This document shows positions 26,263 through 36,000 of a stretch of DNA of 64,000 nt, piece after piece. Source of the DNA: JAKAAZ01 sp963817855 (GTDB lineage Bacteria > Acidobacteriota > Terriglobia > Terriglobales > Acidobacteriaceae); the NCBI GenBank assembly GCA_963817855.1, contig CAWFQA010000004.1, positions 1 to 64,000 of the forward strand, given 5' to 3'. The notes under the pieces are model-generated. The model did no database searches and was not told the origin of the DNA. It saw nothing but the letters and a program-made list of their open reading frames with translations. Positions within the stretch are counted from its first letter, which is position 1; each line of letters starts with the position of its first letter. A program made the position numbers and the translations under genes.

Positions 26263-28059
26263 TTACGTCCAACTGGATTCTTCATAGGTCCCATAGACAT
26301 CGCGCAACGCCTCGCAGATTTCGCCAACAGTGGCGTAGGCGCGGACACAATCCAGAATATACGGCATGGTGTTGGCGTCGGAGATTTTTCCTTTGTTCGC
26401 CTGCGGTTCGCAAGCCGCGGCCTGGCGCAGTGCGCTCAAGGTGCGAGTGACATCTGCCTGCGAACGGCGAGCACGAAGGCGCTTCAATTTTTCTGTCTGC
26501 GACTCGCGCACGCTCTCGTCAATATATAGAATCTGCTGCGGAGTTTCTTCCACGACAAAATCGTTGACGCCGACGATGATTTTTTCCTTGGCCTCGACAG
26601 CTCGGGCGTATTGATAACTGGATTCGGCGAGTTCCTTCTGCGGGAAGCCCTGTTCAATGGCCCGGACCATGCCGCCCATCGCGTCCAGTTTGTTGAAATA
26701 CTCAAACGCGCCCTGCTCCATTTTCAAAGTAAGGTTCTCAACGAAGTAAGAACCGCCGAGCGGATCGACAGTCTGGGCGACCCCGGACTCGTATGCCAGA
26801 ATCTGCTGGGTGCGAAGCGCGATACGCGCGGCTTCTTCGGTGGGGAGTGCCAGCGCTTCATCGTAGGAGTCAGTATGCAGCGATTGTGTGCCACCCAGCA
26901 CCGCGGCCAGCGCCTGGATAGCCACGCGGGCAATGTTGTTCATGGGCTGTTGCGCGGTGAGAGAAACGCCGGCGGTCTGGCTATGGAAACGCATCAACTG
27001 CGAGCGCGCCTGTTTGGCGTGGAACCGATCGGTCATCAGGCGATACCAGATTTTGCGGGAGGCTCGGAACTTGGCAATCTCTTCAAAGAAGTCATTGTGG
27101 GAGTTAAAGAAGAAACTCAGTCGCGGCGCAAAATCGTCGACATCGAGACCGCGGCGAACCGCCCACTCCACATATTCGACGCCATCGTAGATGGTGAATG
27201 CCAGCTCCTGCAGCGCGGTCGCGCCCGCCTCTCGAATGTGATAGCCGGAGATGGAAATGGGATTGAATCGTGGCGTAAACAGTGAGCCAAACTCGAACGT
27301 ATCGATGACCAGACGCATCGAGGGCGCGGGCGGATAAATGTATTCCTTCTGTGCGATGTATTCCTTCAGGATGTCGTTTTGCAGCGTGCCGGAAACTTTC
27401 TTCCAGTCGGCACCCTGCTGCTCCGCGACCACGAGGTACATGGCCCACAGCACGCTTGCCGGGGAATTGATGGTCATCGAGACTGTGGTTTTTTCCAGAT
27501 CGATGCCGGAGAAGAGAATCTCCATATCTTCCAATGAATCGATGGCGACGCCACACTTGCCGACTTCACCTTCACTATTAGCGTGGTCGGAATCGTACCC
27601 CATCAGCGTAGGCAGATCGAAGGCAACGGAAAGGCCGCTGCCGCCCTGCTGCAAAAGATATTTGTAGCGCTGATTGGTTTCTTCCGGCGTGGCAAAGCCG
27701 GAAAACTGGCGCATGGTCCACAGCTTGCCGCGATAGCCGGTGGCGTGGATGCCACGGGTATACGGCGCCTGGCCGGGATGGCCGATGTACTTTTCTGCGT
27801 GTTCATTCCAATCCGCAGGAAGATCGGCGGGAGTATACAGTCGCTCGACGGGAACGCCGGAGATGGTGGTGAAGCGGGCGGTGCCATCAGGATTGCGATT
27901 CGTTCCAGTGTCGGCCCCGATGGGCCGCTCCGGCGATTTTGCGAGCGCGGGCGTCAGCGTGGCGTCAATCCACAGTCGTTCCGCCGCGGAGACGTGGCGG
28001 CTGGGTTCGGGTGGGGGTGGCGGAGGCTTCAATACATCTTCGGTGGTGCTTCGTGCCAT
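26263..28059 (-). CDS. methylmalonyl-CoA mutase large (catalytic) subunit
   Basis: 598-aa TIM-barrel catalytic subunit lacking the B12-binding domain, which is supplied by the next gene. Typical segments: ISGVPVERLYTPADL, YTRGIHATGYRGKLWTMRQ, GLSVAFDLPTLMGYDSDH, KTTVSMTINSPA and SLHTDSYDEALALPTEEAARIALRTQ. The N-terminus has a proline-rich stretch (about 12-22) not usual for the family, making it slightly longer than the common 520-560 aa. ATG 28059 is preferred over ATG 28071 (which adds four residues) because GGGG lies just upstream. No mutase chaperone or epimerase gene is adjacent. Confidence 0.95.
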   Translation of the reverse strand: MARSTTEDVLKPPPPPPEPSRHVSAAERLWIDATLTPALAKSPERPIGADTGTNRNPDGTARFTTISGVPVERLYTPADLPADWNEHAEKYIGHPGQAPYTRGIHATGYRGKLWTMRQFSGFATPEETNQRYKYLLQQGGSGLSVAFDLPTLMGYDSDHANSEGEVGKCGVAIDSLEDMEILFSGIDLEKTTVSMTINSPASVLWAMYLVVAEQQGADWKKVSGTLQNDILKEYIAQKEYIYPPAPSMRLVIDTFEFGSLFTPRFNPISISGYHIREAGATALQELAFTIYDGVEYVEWAVRRGLDVDDFAPRLSFFFNSHNDFFEEIAKFRASRKIWYRLMTDRFHAKQARSQLMRFHSQTAGVSLTAQQPMNNIARVAIQALAAVLGGTQSLHTDSYDEALALPTEEAARIALRTQQILAYESGVAQTVDPLGGSYFVENLTLKMEQGAFEYFNKLDAMGGMVRAIEQGFPQKELAESSYQYARAVEAKEKIIVGVNDFVVEETPQQILYIDESVRESQTEKLKRLRARRSQADVTRTLSALRQAAACEPQANKGKISDANTMPYILDCVRAYATVGEICEALRDVYGTYEESSWT

Positions 28060-28359
28060 ACGGTACCCCATATGCGTCAGCCAATAGAAAAGAACCCTTC
28101 AGCATAGGTTATTGCAGGCGGGACAGGCAAACGGAAGATAGCATCTACGCTGAGAGTCTCCAATCGAAGGACTGCACGGCGAGCGAAGATAACGGATCGA
28201 GATTAGGTCGCCTCGGCGAGAACCTGGCGCACCCATACTCCTGTTGTGTGAATTCGTCTCGGAACTGAATCGCTGCGGACGCTGAACTCATCTATGCGGG
28301 AAGGTCGTTCATTTCGTAGAAATGAGAGATCGCCATACGATTTGATGGGAGAAGCACGA

Positions 28360-29124
28360 ATGAAGATCACGGGAAACACGATACTGATTACGGGCGGCGG
28401 CAGCGGGATTGGACGCGGGCTGGCGGAGGCGTTCCACGCGCTGGGAAACACGGTGGTGATTGCCGGGCGGCGCCAGGCGATGCTGGAGGCAACGACGAAG
28501 GCGAACCCGGGCATGCAGTGGATGACGCTGGATATTGAGGATGCTGCGAGCATTCAGGCGTTTGCAAAGCAGGCGGCGGAGAAATATCCGGAGCTGAATG
28601 TGGTAATCAATAATGCGGGAATCATGAAGCTGGAAGATTTGTGCACGGCGGCTGGAACGGACATCGCAGAGCAGACGATTGCAATCAACCTGCTGGGGCC
28701 GATTCGCCTGACGACGGCGCTGTTGCCGCTGCTGCGGAAGCAATCGCATTCGACGATTATGACGGTGTCCTCCGGGCTGGCGTTTGTGCCGCTGGCTCCC
28801 ACGCCGACCTATTGCGCGACCAAGGCGGCGATTCATTCATACACGCAATCACTGCGATATCAGCTAAAGGATACAACGACGGAGGTGGTGGAACTGATTC
28901 CACCGTATGTGGCCACGGACCTGATGGGCTCGAGCGCGGGCGATCCGAGGGCCATGCCGCTGGACAAGTTCATCGCAGAGGTAATGGAGATCTTGAAGAC
29001 GCAGCCGGATGTGAGAGAGATTTGCGTGGAGAACGTGAAGCGGTTGCGCTTCGCCGCCGAGAGCGGACACTACGATGCGGTATTCAATGGTATGAACGAT
29101 GCGATGGCGACGGGACTGCACTAG
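28360..29124 (+). CDS. short-chain dehydrogenase/reductase (DltE-like)
   Basis: 254-aa Rossmann-fold NAD(P)-dependent oxidoreductase. Cofactor loop TGGGSGIG near residue 12, NNAG in NVVINNAGIM, and the catalytic Tyr-Lys in TYCATKAAIHSY. The sequence fits the DltE-type group of classical SDRs; substrate unknown. Start 28360 (MKITGNTILITG) has GGGAGAAG upstream; the frame is open 22 codons earlier. It is divergent from the mutase operon. The 28060-28359 gap holds no other gene that I can see. Confidence 0.9.
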   Translation: MKITGNTILITGGGSGIGRGLAEAFHALGNTVVIAGRRQAMLEATTKANPGMQWMTLDIEDAASIQAFAKQAAEKYPELNVVINNAGIMKLEDLCTAAGTDIAEQTIAINLLGPIRLTTALLPLLRKQSHSTIMTVSSGLAFVPLAPTPTYCATKAAIHSYTQSLRYQLKDTTTEVVELIPPYVATDLMGSSAGDPRAMPLDKFIAEVMEILKTQPDVREICVENVKRLRFAAESGHYDAVFNGMNDAMATGLH

Positions 29125-29225
29125 AATCGAGCTTCGGACAATGTCTCAACATCTCAATCCAAAAACAAACCCAGGTCTGTTGCCGCGGCGACCGAGACGC
29201 TGGGGCGCCCGTACTGCGTGGCGAT

Positions 29226-29735
29226 TTAATCTTTCCATGCCCCGAGCTGTTTCCGCAGCAAAATAAGCTGCCCCAGGTGATAGCCGGTGTGGTCGCCCGC
29301 TAAAAGAATTTCGCGCAGGATATTCTGCTTTTCTCCCCAGGGAATTTTTGCGGTGAGATCGGTCTTTGGGTCCTGGATCAGTTTGTCGAGGGCTTTGAGG
29401 TCCTTGTGGATCGCGGCCACGCAATGATCCCAGGCCGAGTGCGATTTCGGCGACTCTTCTTTCGGCCAATAACCCTCGGGCCACTCTAGCGCTTCATACT
29501 TTGGATTGGTGCAAAACTCCAGCAGATCATGCAGGGTGATGCGGATATGTTCGAGCATCTGCCAAGCGTTGTGCGGCGAGCCCGCGGTTTTTTTGTCGAG
29601 CAGGGAAGCGGGCATGTCCTTGACCGCGTCGTCGAGGCTGGCGTGGGCTTGGTCGCCGCGTAGAAATGCGGATAACTCGCGACGAATGGAGTGATCGTAG
29701 GTGGAATGATCGGGACTGGCGGAATGGGTCGGCAT
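29226..29735 (-). CDS. DinB-family four-helix protein
   Basis: 169-aa helical protein of the DinB/YfiT-like superfamily, a fold carrying a three-histidine metal site and including thiol transferases. Candidate metal ligands are the His in HNAWQMLEHIRITLHDLL and the pair in DHTGYHLGQLILLRKQLG near the C-terminus. Start 29735 (MPTHSASP) has GAGGAGC at good spacing. It is single, convergent with the SDR gene upstream, and has no informative neighbours. The reaction is unknown. Confidence 0.85.
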   Translation of the reverse strand: MPTHSASPDHSTYDHSIRRELSAFLRGDQAHASLDDAVKDMPASLLDKKTAGSPHNAWQMLEHIRITLHDLLEFCTNPKYEALEWPEGYWPKEESPKSHSAWDHCVAAIHKDLKALDKLIQDPKTDLTAKIPWGEKQNILREILLAGDHTGYHLGQLILLRKQLGAWKD

Positions 29736-29824
29736 CTTCGCTCCTCGCATCCAAGTTTCGATACTTTGGATGCTTTCTTCAGCGAAGAGATTCGCATCTT
29801 ACCGGATGGCGTGTGTGCTGCGAT

Positions 29825-30160
29825 TTAGCTGAGGACAACCTGGCCACTGCCGAGATGCTCGGTGATCAAGCGGGCGACGAGCGGCTTGAGGGACTCGCCG
29901 GTCTTCGGAAACACGAAGGATTGCGCGGTCTCATCCCAGTCGAGCTTAAAGCTGGTTGAGAGAGCGGAAATCCAGATCTGCCGGACGGGAGTGTTGGGGG
30001 TGAGAACAAATTTCGAGGGCGGCTCCTCAAAGCTAATGTTCAGGACGCCGTTTTGTTCTTCCACCTCAAAGTCGGCATCGGACTCGGCGAGGATGAGGGC
30101 TTTTTTCAGGGACTCCAAAGCGCTGTCCGCGTGGCGCCGAAAGGTGATTTCGTCAAGCAT
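29825..30160 (-). CDS. cyaY: CyaY/frataxin-like iron-binding protein
   Basis: 111-aa frataxin-fold protein, thought to supply or regulate iron in Fe-S cluster assembly. It starts MLDEITFRRHADSALESLKK and has the acidic first helix, the beta-sheet segment GVLNISFEEPPSKFVLTPNT and the conserved QIWISALSTSFKLDWDET. Start 30160 is chosen by homology; the frame is open to 30364 but the upstream part is not frataxin-like. Frataxin is best known from proteobacteria and eukaryotes, so its presence in an acidobacterium-like genome is of note. No isc/suf genes are adjacent. Confidence 0.85.
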   Translation of the reverse strand: MLDEITFRRHADSALESLKKALILAESDADFEVEEQNGVLNISFEEPPSKFVLTPNTPVRQIWISALSTSFKLDWDETAQSFVFPKTGESLKPLVARLITEHLGSGQVVLS

Positions 30161-30252
30161 GGAGCCAGTGTACCAACATTTGCGCCGCATCGAATGCACG
30201 TAGAATGGATGTGTTGATGGGCATGGTTGCACGGAAAAGAGAAAGTCTTCAA

Positions 30253-31581
30253 ATGAGCACGGGACGAGAAACTCTGCGTGCTCGAACTCAGTTGAGCCTG
30301 GTGTATTTCCTGGTTGTGGCGCTGTTGTTAGGACTTTTTCCGCAGCCGACAGACGCCTACTCATTCCTGACGCATGAAGACATGGTGGACGTGGCGTGGC
30401 ACGGATCTCTTCGATCCGCGTTGCTGGCCCGATTTCCTAATTCGACGGCAGCGCAGTTGCGCGATGCCCGAAGTTACGCCTATGGCGGAGCCACTATCCA
30501 GGACATGGGGTATTACCCTTTCGGGCATCAATTCTTCAGCAACCTGACGCACTATGTACGATCGGGCGCGTTCGTGAACAACCTGATTCGCGACTCCCGC
30601 AACGTGAATGAATATGCATTTGCGCTGGGCGCATTGTCGCACTATGTGGGAGATAGCGATGGCCATCGTTTCGCGACCAATCCTTCGACGCCGATCGAGT
30701 TTCCATCATTGGGAAAAAAATATGGGCCGATCGTTACCTACGATGAAGCTCCACATCCGCACGTGCGGACGGAGTTTGCCTATGACGTGGAGCAGTTGAG
30801 CCGCCGCGAATTTGCTCCGGCAGGGTACGTGCATGCGGTGGGATTCAAAGTTCCGCACAAGCTGGTGGAGCGGGCCTTTTTTGAAACCTACGGATTGTCG
30901 CTGCACAGCGTGCTGGGGCGGGCGCAGCCGGCATTTGAAAGCTACGAGTCTTCTGTGGCGAAACTACTGCCGACCTTTGCTCATGCGGAGGTTCTGATCC
31001 ACCGCAAGGATTTCCCGCCGATCGAGGACACCCCCGCCTACCAGGAGTTTTCGACTCGGCAAGCGCAGGCAGGAGTGGAGAACCAATGGGCCCTCTACAA
31101 GAAGAAGGCCGGATTTGAAGTTCACTTCGTTGCGTTCCTGATACGCATTGCCCCCAAGGTCGGGACGATTTCCGACCTGGCGATTCGCGGACCGAATGAG
31201 GAAACGAATCGCTGGTACATCGGGAGCGTGAATCGCTGCGTCGACGATTACGAGCGGATGCTGGGCGACCTCGCAAAAGATCCGTCGCATCAGCTCGACC
31301 TACCGAACCGCGACCTGGACACGGGCAACCTGGTACGGCCGGGCGGCTACCGGCTGACCGACACGACCTACGCGGAATTGCTGAAACGGCTAACCTCCAA
31401 GCCTGACCGCCAGGTTCCAACGGGGCTCCGAAGGGACGTGCTCGCCTATTATGCGGATCCGAACGCGCCGATTTCGACCAAGAAAAACGCACATGCGTGG
31501 AAACGGGTGCAGACGGATCTGACGAAGCTGGAAGGGATGCAGACCCTGGGCAGCAAGGACGTCGCCATGGTGCACCGGTAA
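30253..31581 (+). CDS. exported zinc-dependent phospholipase C-like protein
   Basis: 442 aa with a signal peptide (ARTQLSLVYFLVVALLLGLF then A-Y at about 34-36). The mature part opens YSFLTHEDMVDVAWHGSL, then HQFFSNLTHYVRSGAFVNN and GALSHYVGDSDGHRF, the histidine/aspartate pattern of the zinc-dependent phospholipase C/S1-P1-like fold. The C-terminal half is not recognised. ATG 30253 is favoured; ATG 30205 would add 16 residues and lengthen the signal N-region. It is divergent from cyaY. A role in membrane-lipid hydrolysis outside the cell is inferred only from the fold. Confidence 0.8.
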   Translation: MSTGRETLRARTQLSLVYFLVVALLLGLFPQPTDAYSFLTHEDMVDVAWHGSLRSALLARFPNSTAAQLRDARSYAYGGATIQDMGYYPFGHQFFSNLTHYVRSGAFVNNLIRDSRNVNEYAFALGALSHYVGDSDGHRFATNPSTPIEFPSLGKKYGPIVTYDEAPHPHVRTEFAYDVEQLSRREFAPAGYVHAVGFKVPHKLVERAFFETYGLSLHSVLGRAQPAFESYESSVAKLLPTFAHAEVLIHRKDFPPIEDTPAYQEFSTRQAQAGVENQWALYKKKAGFEVHFVAFLIRIAPKVGTISDLAIRGPNEETNRWYIGSVNRCVDDYERMLGDLAKDPSHQLDLPNRDLDTGNLVRPGGYRLTDTTYAELLKRLTSKPDRQVPTGLRRDVLAYYADPNAPISTKKNAHAWKRVQTDLTKLEGMQTLGSKDVAMVHR

Positions 31582-31697
31582 GTTTTTTGCGCGAAGCGTT
31601 GATCCGAAAATTGCCGCGAAAGATATTGTTGCTGGTGCGGTGACTTTGGGTAGCCAATTTCGTTGACGCTTGGCCACTGCGTGCCCAACAATAGGGC

Positions 31698-32111
31698 ATG
31701 GCAAAATCTGCAGGATCAGGTTCCGGTGCGGCCGATTTCGGTTTGCTTGTGTTGCGCGTGATGTTGGGAGCAATGTTGTTCTTCAAGCATGGGCTGGAGA
31801 AGATCACCCACTTCGCGCAGATGTCCTCCCACTTTCCGAACCCTGTCCACATTGGTTCGCATGCCAGCCTGATCTTCGCCACGTTGTCGGACGCGATCTG
31901 CTCGCTGCTGGTGGTATTGGGACTCGGTACACGATTCGCAGCGTTCATCATTGTCGTAAATATGAGCGTGGCGCTTTATTTTGTCCATCACCTTGCGTTG
32001 CGGCAGGAACATGGCGAGATGATGATGGTTTATCTGGCGGGCTTTATCGCGTTGATCTTTGCTGGTGCCGGACGATTCAGCCTTGACTGGAGATTCTGGG
32101 GACGCAGCTAG
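31698..32111 (+). CDS. DoxX-family membrane protein (second in window)
   Basis: 137 aa with four hydrophobic helices, opening ADFGLLVLRVMLGAMLFFKHG, then FATLSDAICSLLVVLGLGTR and VNMSVALYFVHH. This is the common DoxX form, with a GLEKI element after the first helix, and is not closely similar to the 128-aa protein at 22663. The start has only a weak AATAGGG upstream. It is monocistronic, convergent with the GH16 gene. The function is unknown. Confidence 0.88.
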   Translation: MAKSAGSGSGAADFGLLVLRVMLGAMLFFKHGLEKITHFAQMSSHFPNPVHIGSHASLIFATLSDAICSLLVVLGLGTRFAAFIIVVNMSVALYFVHHLALRQEHGEMMMVYLAGFIALIFAGAGRFSLDWRFWGRS

Positions 32112-32138
32112 CGGGTTTGCGGCTGGATCGACAGCAGC

Positions 32139-32930
32139 CTATTGCGGGACAAATTGGAAGTCCCGCAGCACGACCTGCTGATCGCTGGCGGGAAGCACCT
32201 TGAAGCACCAGAGATTCATGCCGGTGGGCATGGGTTGCTGGGGAATGCGCGCCTTCGGATCGGAAGGCGCGAAGGTCCAGGTCTTTAGAACATGCGCCGT
32301 CGTGCCAATCGGCTGCAGTCCGCTCATGACGGTTCCCGTGACGCTGGTCGGCGTCCAGACGATTCGCGCGGTGGTCAGCTTGCCGCCGTGCAGATTGACT
32401 TCGAAATCCCTTTCGGTCGGGCCCAGCTTAATCTCTCCAGTGGCGGGATAGAAGGTGAAGTCCGCATTGCAGGCGCCCTTGCAGAGGGTGTTATTCCACT
32501 TGGAGAATTCGATGTCCAGTTCGTCCTCGGCATCCTTGCCGATGTGACGCACGGGTCCATAGGGGAAGAGGCCGAGCACGGTCGACTTATCCATATCGTC
32601 GATTTTTCCCTGAATCCACCACTGGTAGGTGCCGTAGCCCATCAGGTCTGTCGAGAAAATCTCGGCTGCTGTGTAGGTGCCGTCGCGCTTGACGATGCGC
32701 AGATGGACATAGCCGTGGGAATCGACCGAGACATTGGCGGGATTTCCCAAAGCCACGCCCGCCATGTGACCATGGGTGACCCTCCAGGTGTGACCTTTCC
32801 AGGAGATGGTGGGGCTGGCAGGTGCGGTTGGCTTGCTGCTGTCATGGGCTTGCGCGAGACAAGCGGGGATGGAAGCGATGAGCGCGGCCAGGAGACAGGC
32901 ACGTAGGGTCAGACTGAGAATGGATCGCAT
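32139..32930 (-). CDS. secreted GH16-family glycoside hydrolase
   Basis: 263-aa exported glucanase-type enzyme. A signal peptide covers about residues 1-27. The GH16 catalytic motif ExDxE is at 137-141 within EDELDIEFSKW, with GTYQWWIQGKI (substrate-cleft strand) upstream. Most GH16 enzymes cut beta-1,3/1,4-glucans, laminarin or related polymers. AGGAG lies nine bases before the ATG. It follows the TonB receptor gene on the same strand but a hairpin terminator separates them. It fits the neighbouring chitinase and glycosidase as a polysaccharide-degrading set. Confidence 0.88.
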   Translation of the reverse strand: MRSILSLTLRACLLAALIASIPACLAQAHDSSKPTAPASPTISWKGHTWRVTHGHMAGVALGNPANVSVDSHGYVHLRIVKRDGTYTAAEIFSTDLMGYGTYQWWIQGKIDDMDKSTVLGLFPYGPVRHIGKDAEDELDIEFSKWNNTLCKGACNADFTFYPATGEIKLGPTERDFEVNLHGGKLTTARIVWTPTSVTGTVMSGLQPIGTTAHVLKTWTFAPSDPKARIPQQPMPTGMNLWCFKVLPASDQQVVLRDFQFVPQ

Positions 32931-32987
32931 GAGGAAAAACTCCTGCCGGCAAACCTAAACGGTGTTAGGTGGGTCATGAAAAGGAGA

Positions 32988-33014
32988 GGGAAGGGCCCCG
33001 AAGGGCGCCTTCCC
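32988..33014 (-). terminator. hairpin terminator after TonB receptor gene
   Basis: GGGAAGG (32988-32994) and CCTTCCC (33008-33014) pair, with a GC-rich inner part. Read on the minus strand the stem is followed by TCTCCTTTTC. It lies 13 bases after the receptor stop. Confidence 0.6.
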
Positions 33015-33026
33015 ACTGCAAATGCA

Positions 33027-36000
33027 CTAGAAGCGGAAGCGGACGCCCAGTTGCACATTTCGCGGTTGGCTGGAGGTATAGCTGATGACACCGAAACTGC
33101 CATCGTCCACGGATGTATCCGGCGCGCCGAAGGTTGGGTGATTGAACGCATTGGATGCTTCGATGCGGGTCTCGATCGACATTCCGTGGCGCATGCTGTC
33201 TAACGAAAATACCTTCATTAGCGACAAATCGACCCTGAAGTTGTAAGGGGTGCGAATGGTGCTGAGGGTCCGTGGAGCGTTGCCAAGCGTATATATGGGT
33301 GGCAACACGAAGACCCCGGGGTTGGTGAAGTAATTGTCGATCCAGTCGTGGCCGTGGTTGCGTTTTGGAGTTCCGGTGAGGTTGGGCCGCTGAGCGCCAT
33401 AGGTCGGTAGCGGTGTTCCGTCGGCAAGGGTGGGGGTCAGCGGACGGCCTTCCTCAATACGCCATACGCCATTTGTTACCCAGCCGCCGACAAAGGCATC
33501 CAGCAACCGTGGCATATCACCACCGAATGCCCTGCCGCGCCCAAAAGGCAGCGCATAGACGTAGCTGGCTTGAAATGTTTGTGGAATGTCGAAGCTGGAA
33601 AGGCTCCTTTCCAGATACGGCTTGTTCGGGTCCTGCAGGCTGATGATACCTCCCAACCAGCTTGTGTTATCGTCGGGAGCCGACGAATCGTCGATCGATT
33701 TCGACCACACATAGGTCACTAGGAACTGCAGGCCATTGGAAAAGTTCTTCTGTGTCGTGACTTGCAGCGCATTATAGATGGAACTGGCGGCCGGGTTATA
33801 GTCCGCGGTGACGCCCGTGAACTGAGGGTATGGAAGTTCCAGTTGAAGCTGCTGCACCTGATCCTGAGACAGGTTGCTATTCGGATCTGTAATGTAACCA
33901 ACGAAGGGGTTGTCCACGTAGGTCTGCAGCTGTGAAATCTGATCCAGAGAGTAGCTCTCGACCTCCGGTCCCAGGATGTCCAGTTGGTTGTCGCCGCCGA
34001 AGTAGAGGTTGTTGCCTTTTTTCCCGATGTATTCCACATCCACCAGGATGTTCTTGGGCAGTTGCCGCTCGATGCCCAGGGTCCAGCTGTCCTCCGAGGG
34101 CGTGACCTTTATGGTACGAATCGGGCCGACGGCATTAAATCCAACATCATTCAGCAGCCCCAGGGAATTTCCTGGAGGTTGAATCAACCCGTTCGGATAG
34201 GGATTGCTGAGTCGGAGATAGGGTGTCGCGCCGTCATTGTGATAGGTAGTCACCATGCTGGTGTACTGGTTAAAGCCTTGACTGCTGTAAGGGGCAACAC
34301 CAGTGACGCCAGACTTGTTCTGCGAGTAGTACACACCAAAGCCGCCGCGGACGACCCATTTGGGAGAGAACTGATAGGCGAAGCCGAAACGAGGCTGCCA
34401 ATCTTTCCAATCGGTATCGTTGACCTTTCGCTGGCTGGGACTGGCGAAGACCTCTCCGCCCACCAGAGGGCCATCGCCGCCGTTGGGGCCTACGCCGGGC
34501 ACCTGGAGCGGGGAGAGTGCGGTCGGATTGAACCAGTTCTGGCGATTGTGGCGTTCTGTCCGGGGCAATGTGACATCGTAGCGCAGGCCGAGATTAAGAG
34601 TAAGTTTTTCGGTTGCTCTCCAGTTGTCCTGGACGTAGCCGGCGAACTGATAGTTTTCTTGCGCATTCTGGTCCTGGATTTCGTAATAGCCGCCGTCGCT
34701 GGCATAGCCCAACATGAAGGTAGCCATGGCGTCACCGCCGTACTGCGAGACGTCCCCCGGGGCCTTGGAGGTGCCGTGTTGGCCGAAGTCGAACTGGCCG
34801 TTGGGTGAGTTGGTCTGGATATAATTCATTTGGTGCAGGCGGCCATCGAAGCCGAACTTTAATTCCTGCCTGCCCAGTTGTTTGGTCAACGTGGCGGTAA
34901 GCTCGCCGGTATCCTGGCCTTGTTTGTAGTTGCCGTAGGGATCCGAGCCGATACTCTGATATCCGGCCGAGAAGTACCCACCACCGATGAACATGGATGG
35001 AACCCCGATGTATCCCGAATCAGCCAGATAGGAGGGGAAGCCCAAAGTGCTGAGCGGATCGGCAGGCGGATTCTTGGAGCCCGCCGGCGGGTAGTTGGAG
35101 ATTCTCTCGGAGCCGCGTGTGAATCCAAGTGTCACATCCAACAGTAAGGTTGGACTGAAGGTTTGGGTATCGTTGAGGGCGAATAGATACGAAGGAGACT
35201 GGTTCGGGCCTCCCGCGCAGGGATCGGCATAGTTTTGGAAGCAATTGTAGCCGATCGAGTTGGTCCAGAAGTGAGAGAACTTCCCCGTCAATAGGTTGGA
35301 CTGGCTGAAGCGCTGATCGATCTTGACGTCAAACTGATTTGAAACGGAGTGGTTCGACCCGGACGCGACCCAGTTGTCGTAAATAGTGCCGCCCTGAATG
35401 TTGGGCTGGGGGAACAAGTTCATCATCTTCTGTGCGACGGGGTCGATCAGATCGCCGGGCGCGCCGGACAACTGATAGGGAGTTCCATTCAGTTTTGGAT
35501 TGCCGGGGCTGGCGTAGGTGGCCATGTTGTTGAATGGGATGAAGGTGGAGGCTACGCCGCCGCCGAGGTTGGGATCGTAGGTATTGGAGTATGGATCCCA
35601 GATTTGACCGTTGGGATTGGAACACATGCCTGTCGAGTCAAAGGTGCCGCCGTAGGCGGCGCATACCTCGCCAAAGTCTCCTGTGCGTTCGGCCGCGCTT
35701 GGAACACCGGCCTGCGGCGTGGTCGCAGAGGTTTGGTGGGTACCGTCCCAATCGAAGAAGAAGAAGGTCCTATTTTTGAAGATCGGACCGCCGATGGTGC
35801 CGCCATAGTTATTGCGGCTGAGCGCTGGGATGGGCTGTCCATAATGATTGGCAAACCAGCTATTGGCATCGAGAACCTGGTTGCGGACAAAGTCGTAGAG
35901 TTCGCCATGATAGACGTTGGTCCCGGATTGCGTGACCATGTTGACGATAGAACCGCCGGAGAATCCATACTCGGCGCTGAAGTTCGATTGCTGGACCTTG

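Noticed and set aside
30845..31951. Long antisense frame (368 codons, minus strand) across the phospholipase-like gene
   Set aside because: Overlaps two genes with recognisable families on the other strand; its composition is Arg/Ser/Pro-rich and it has no motif.
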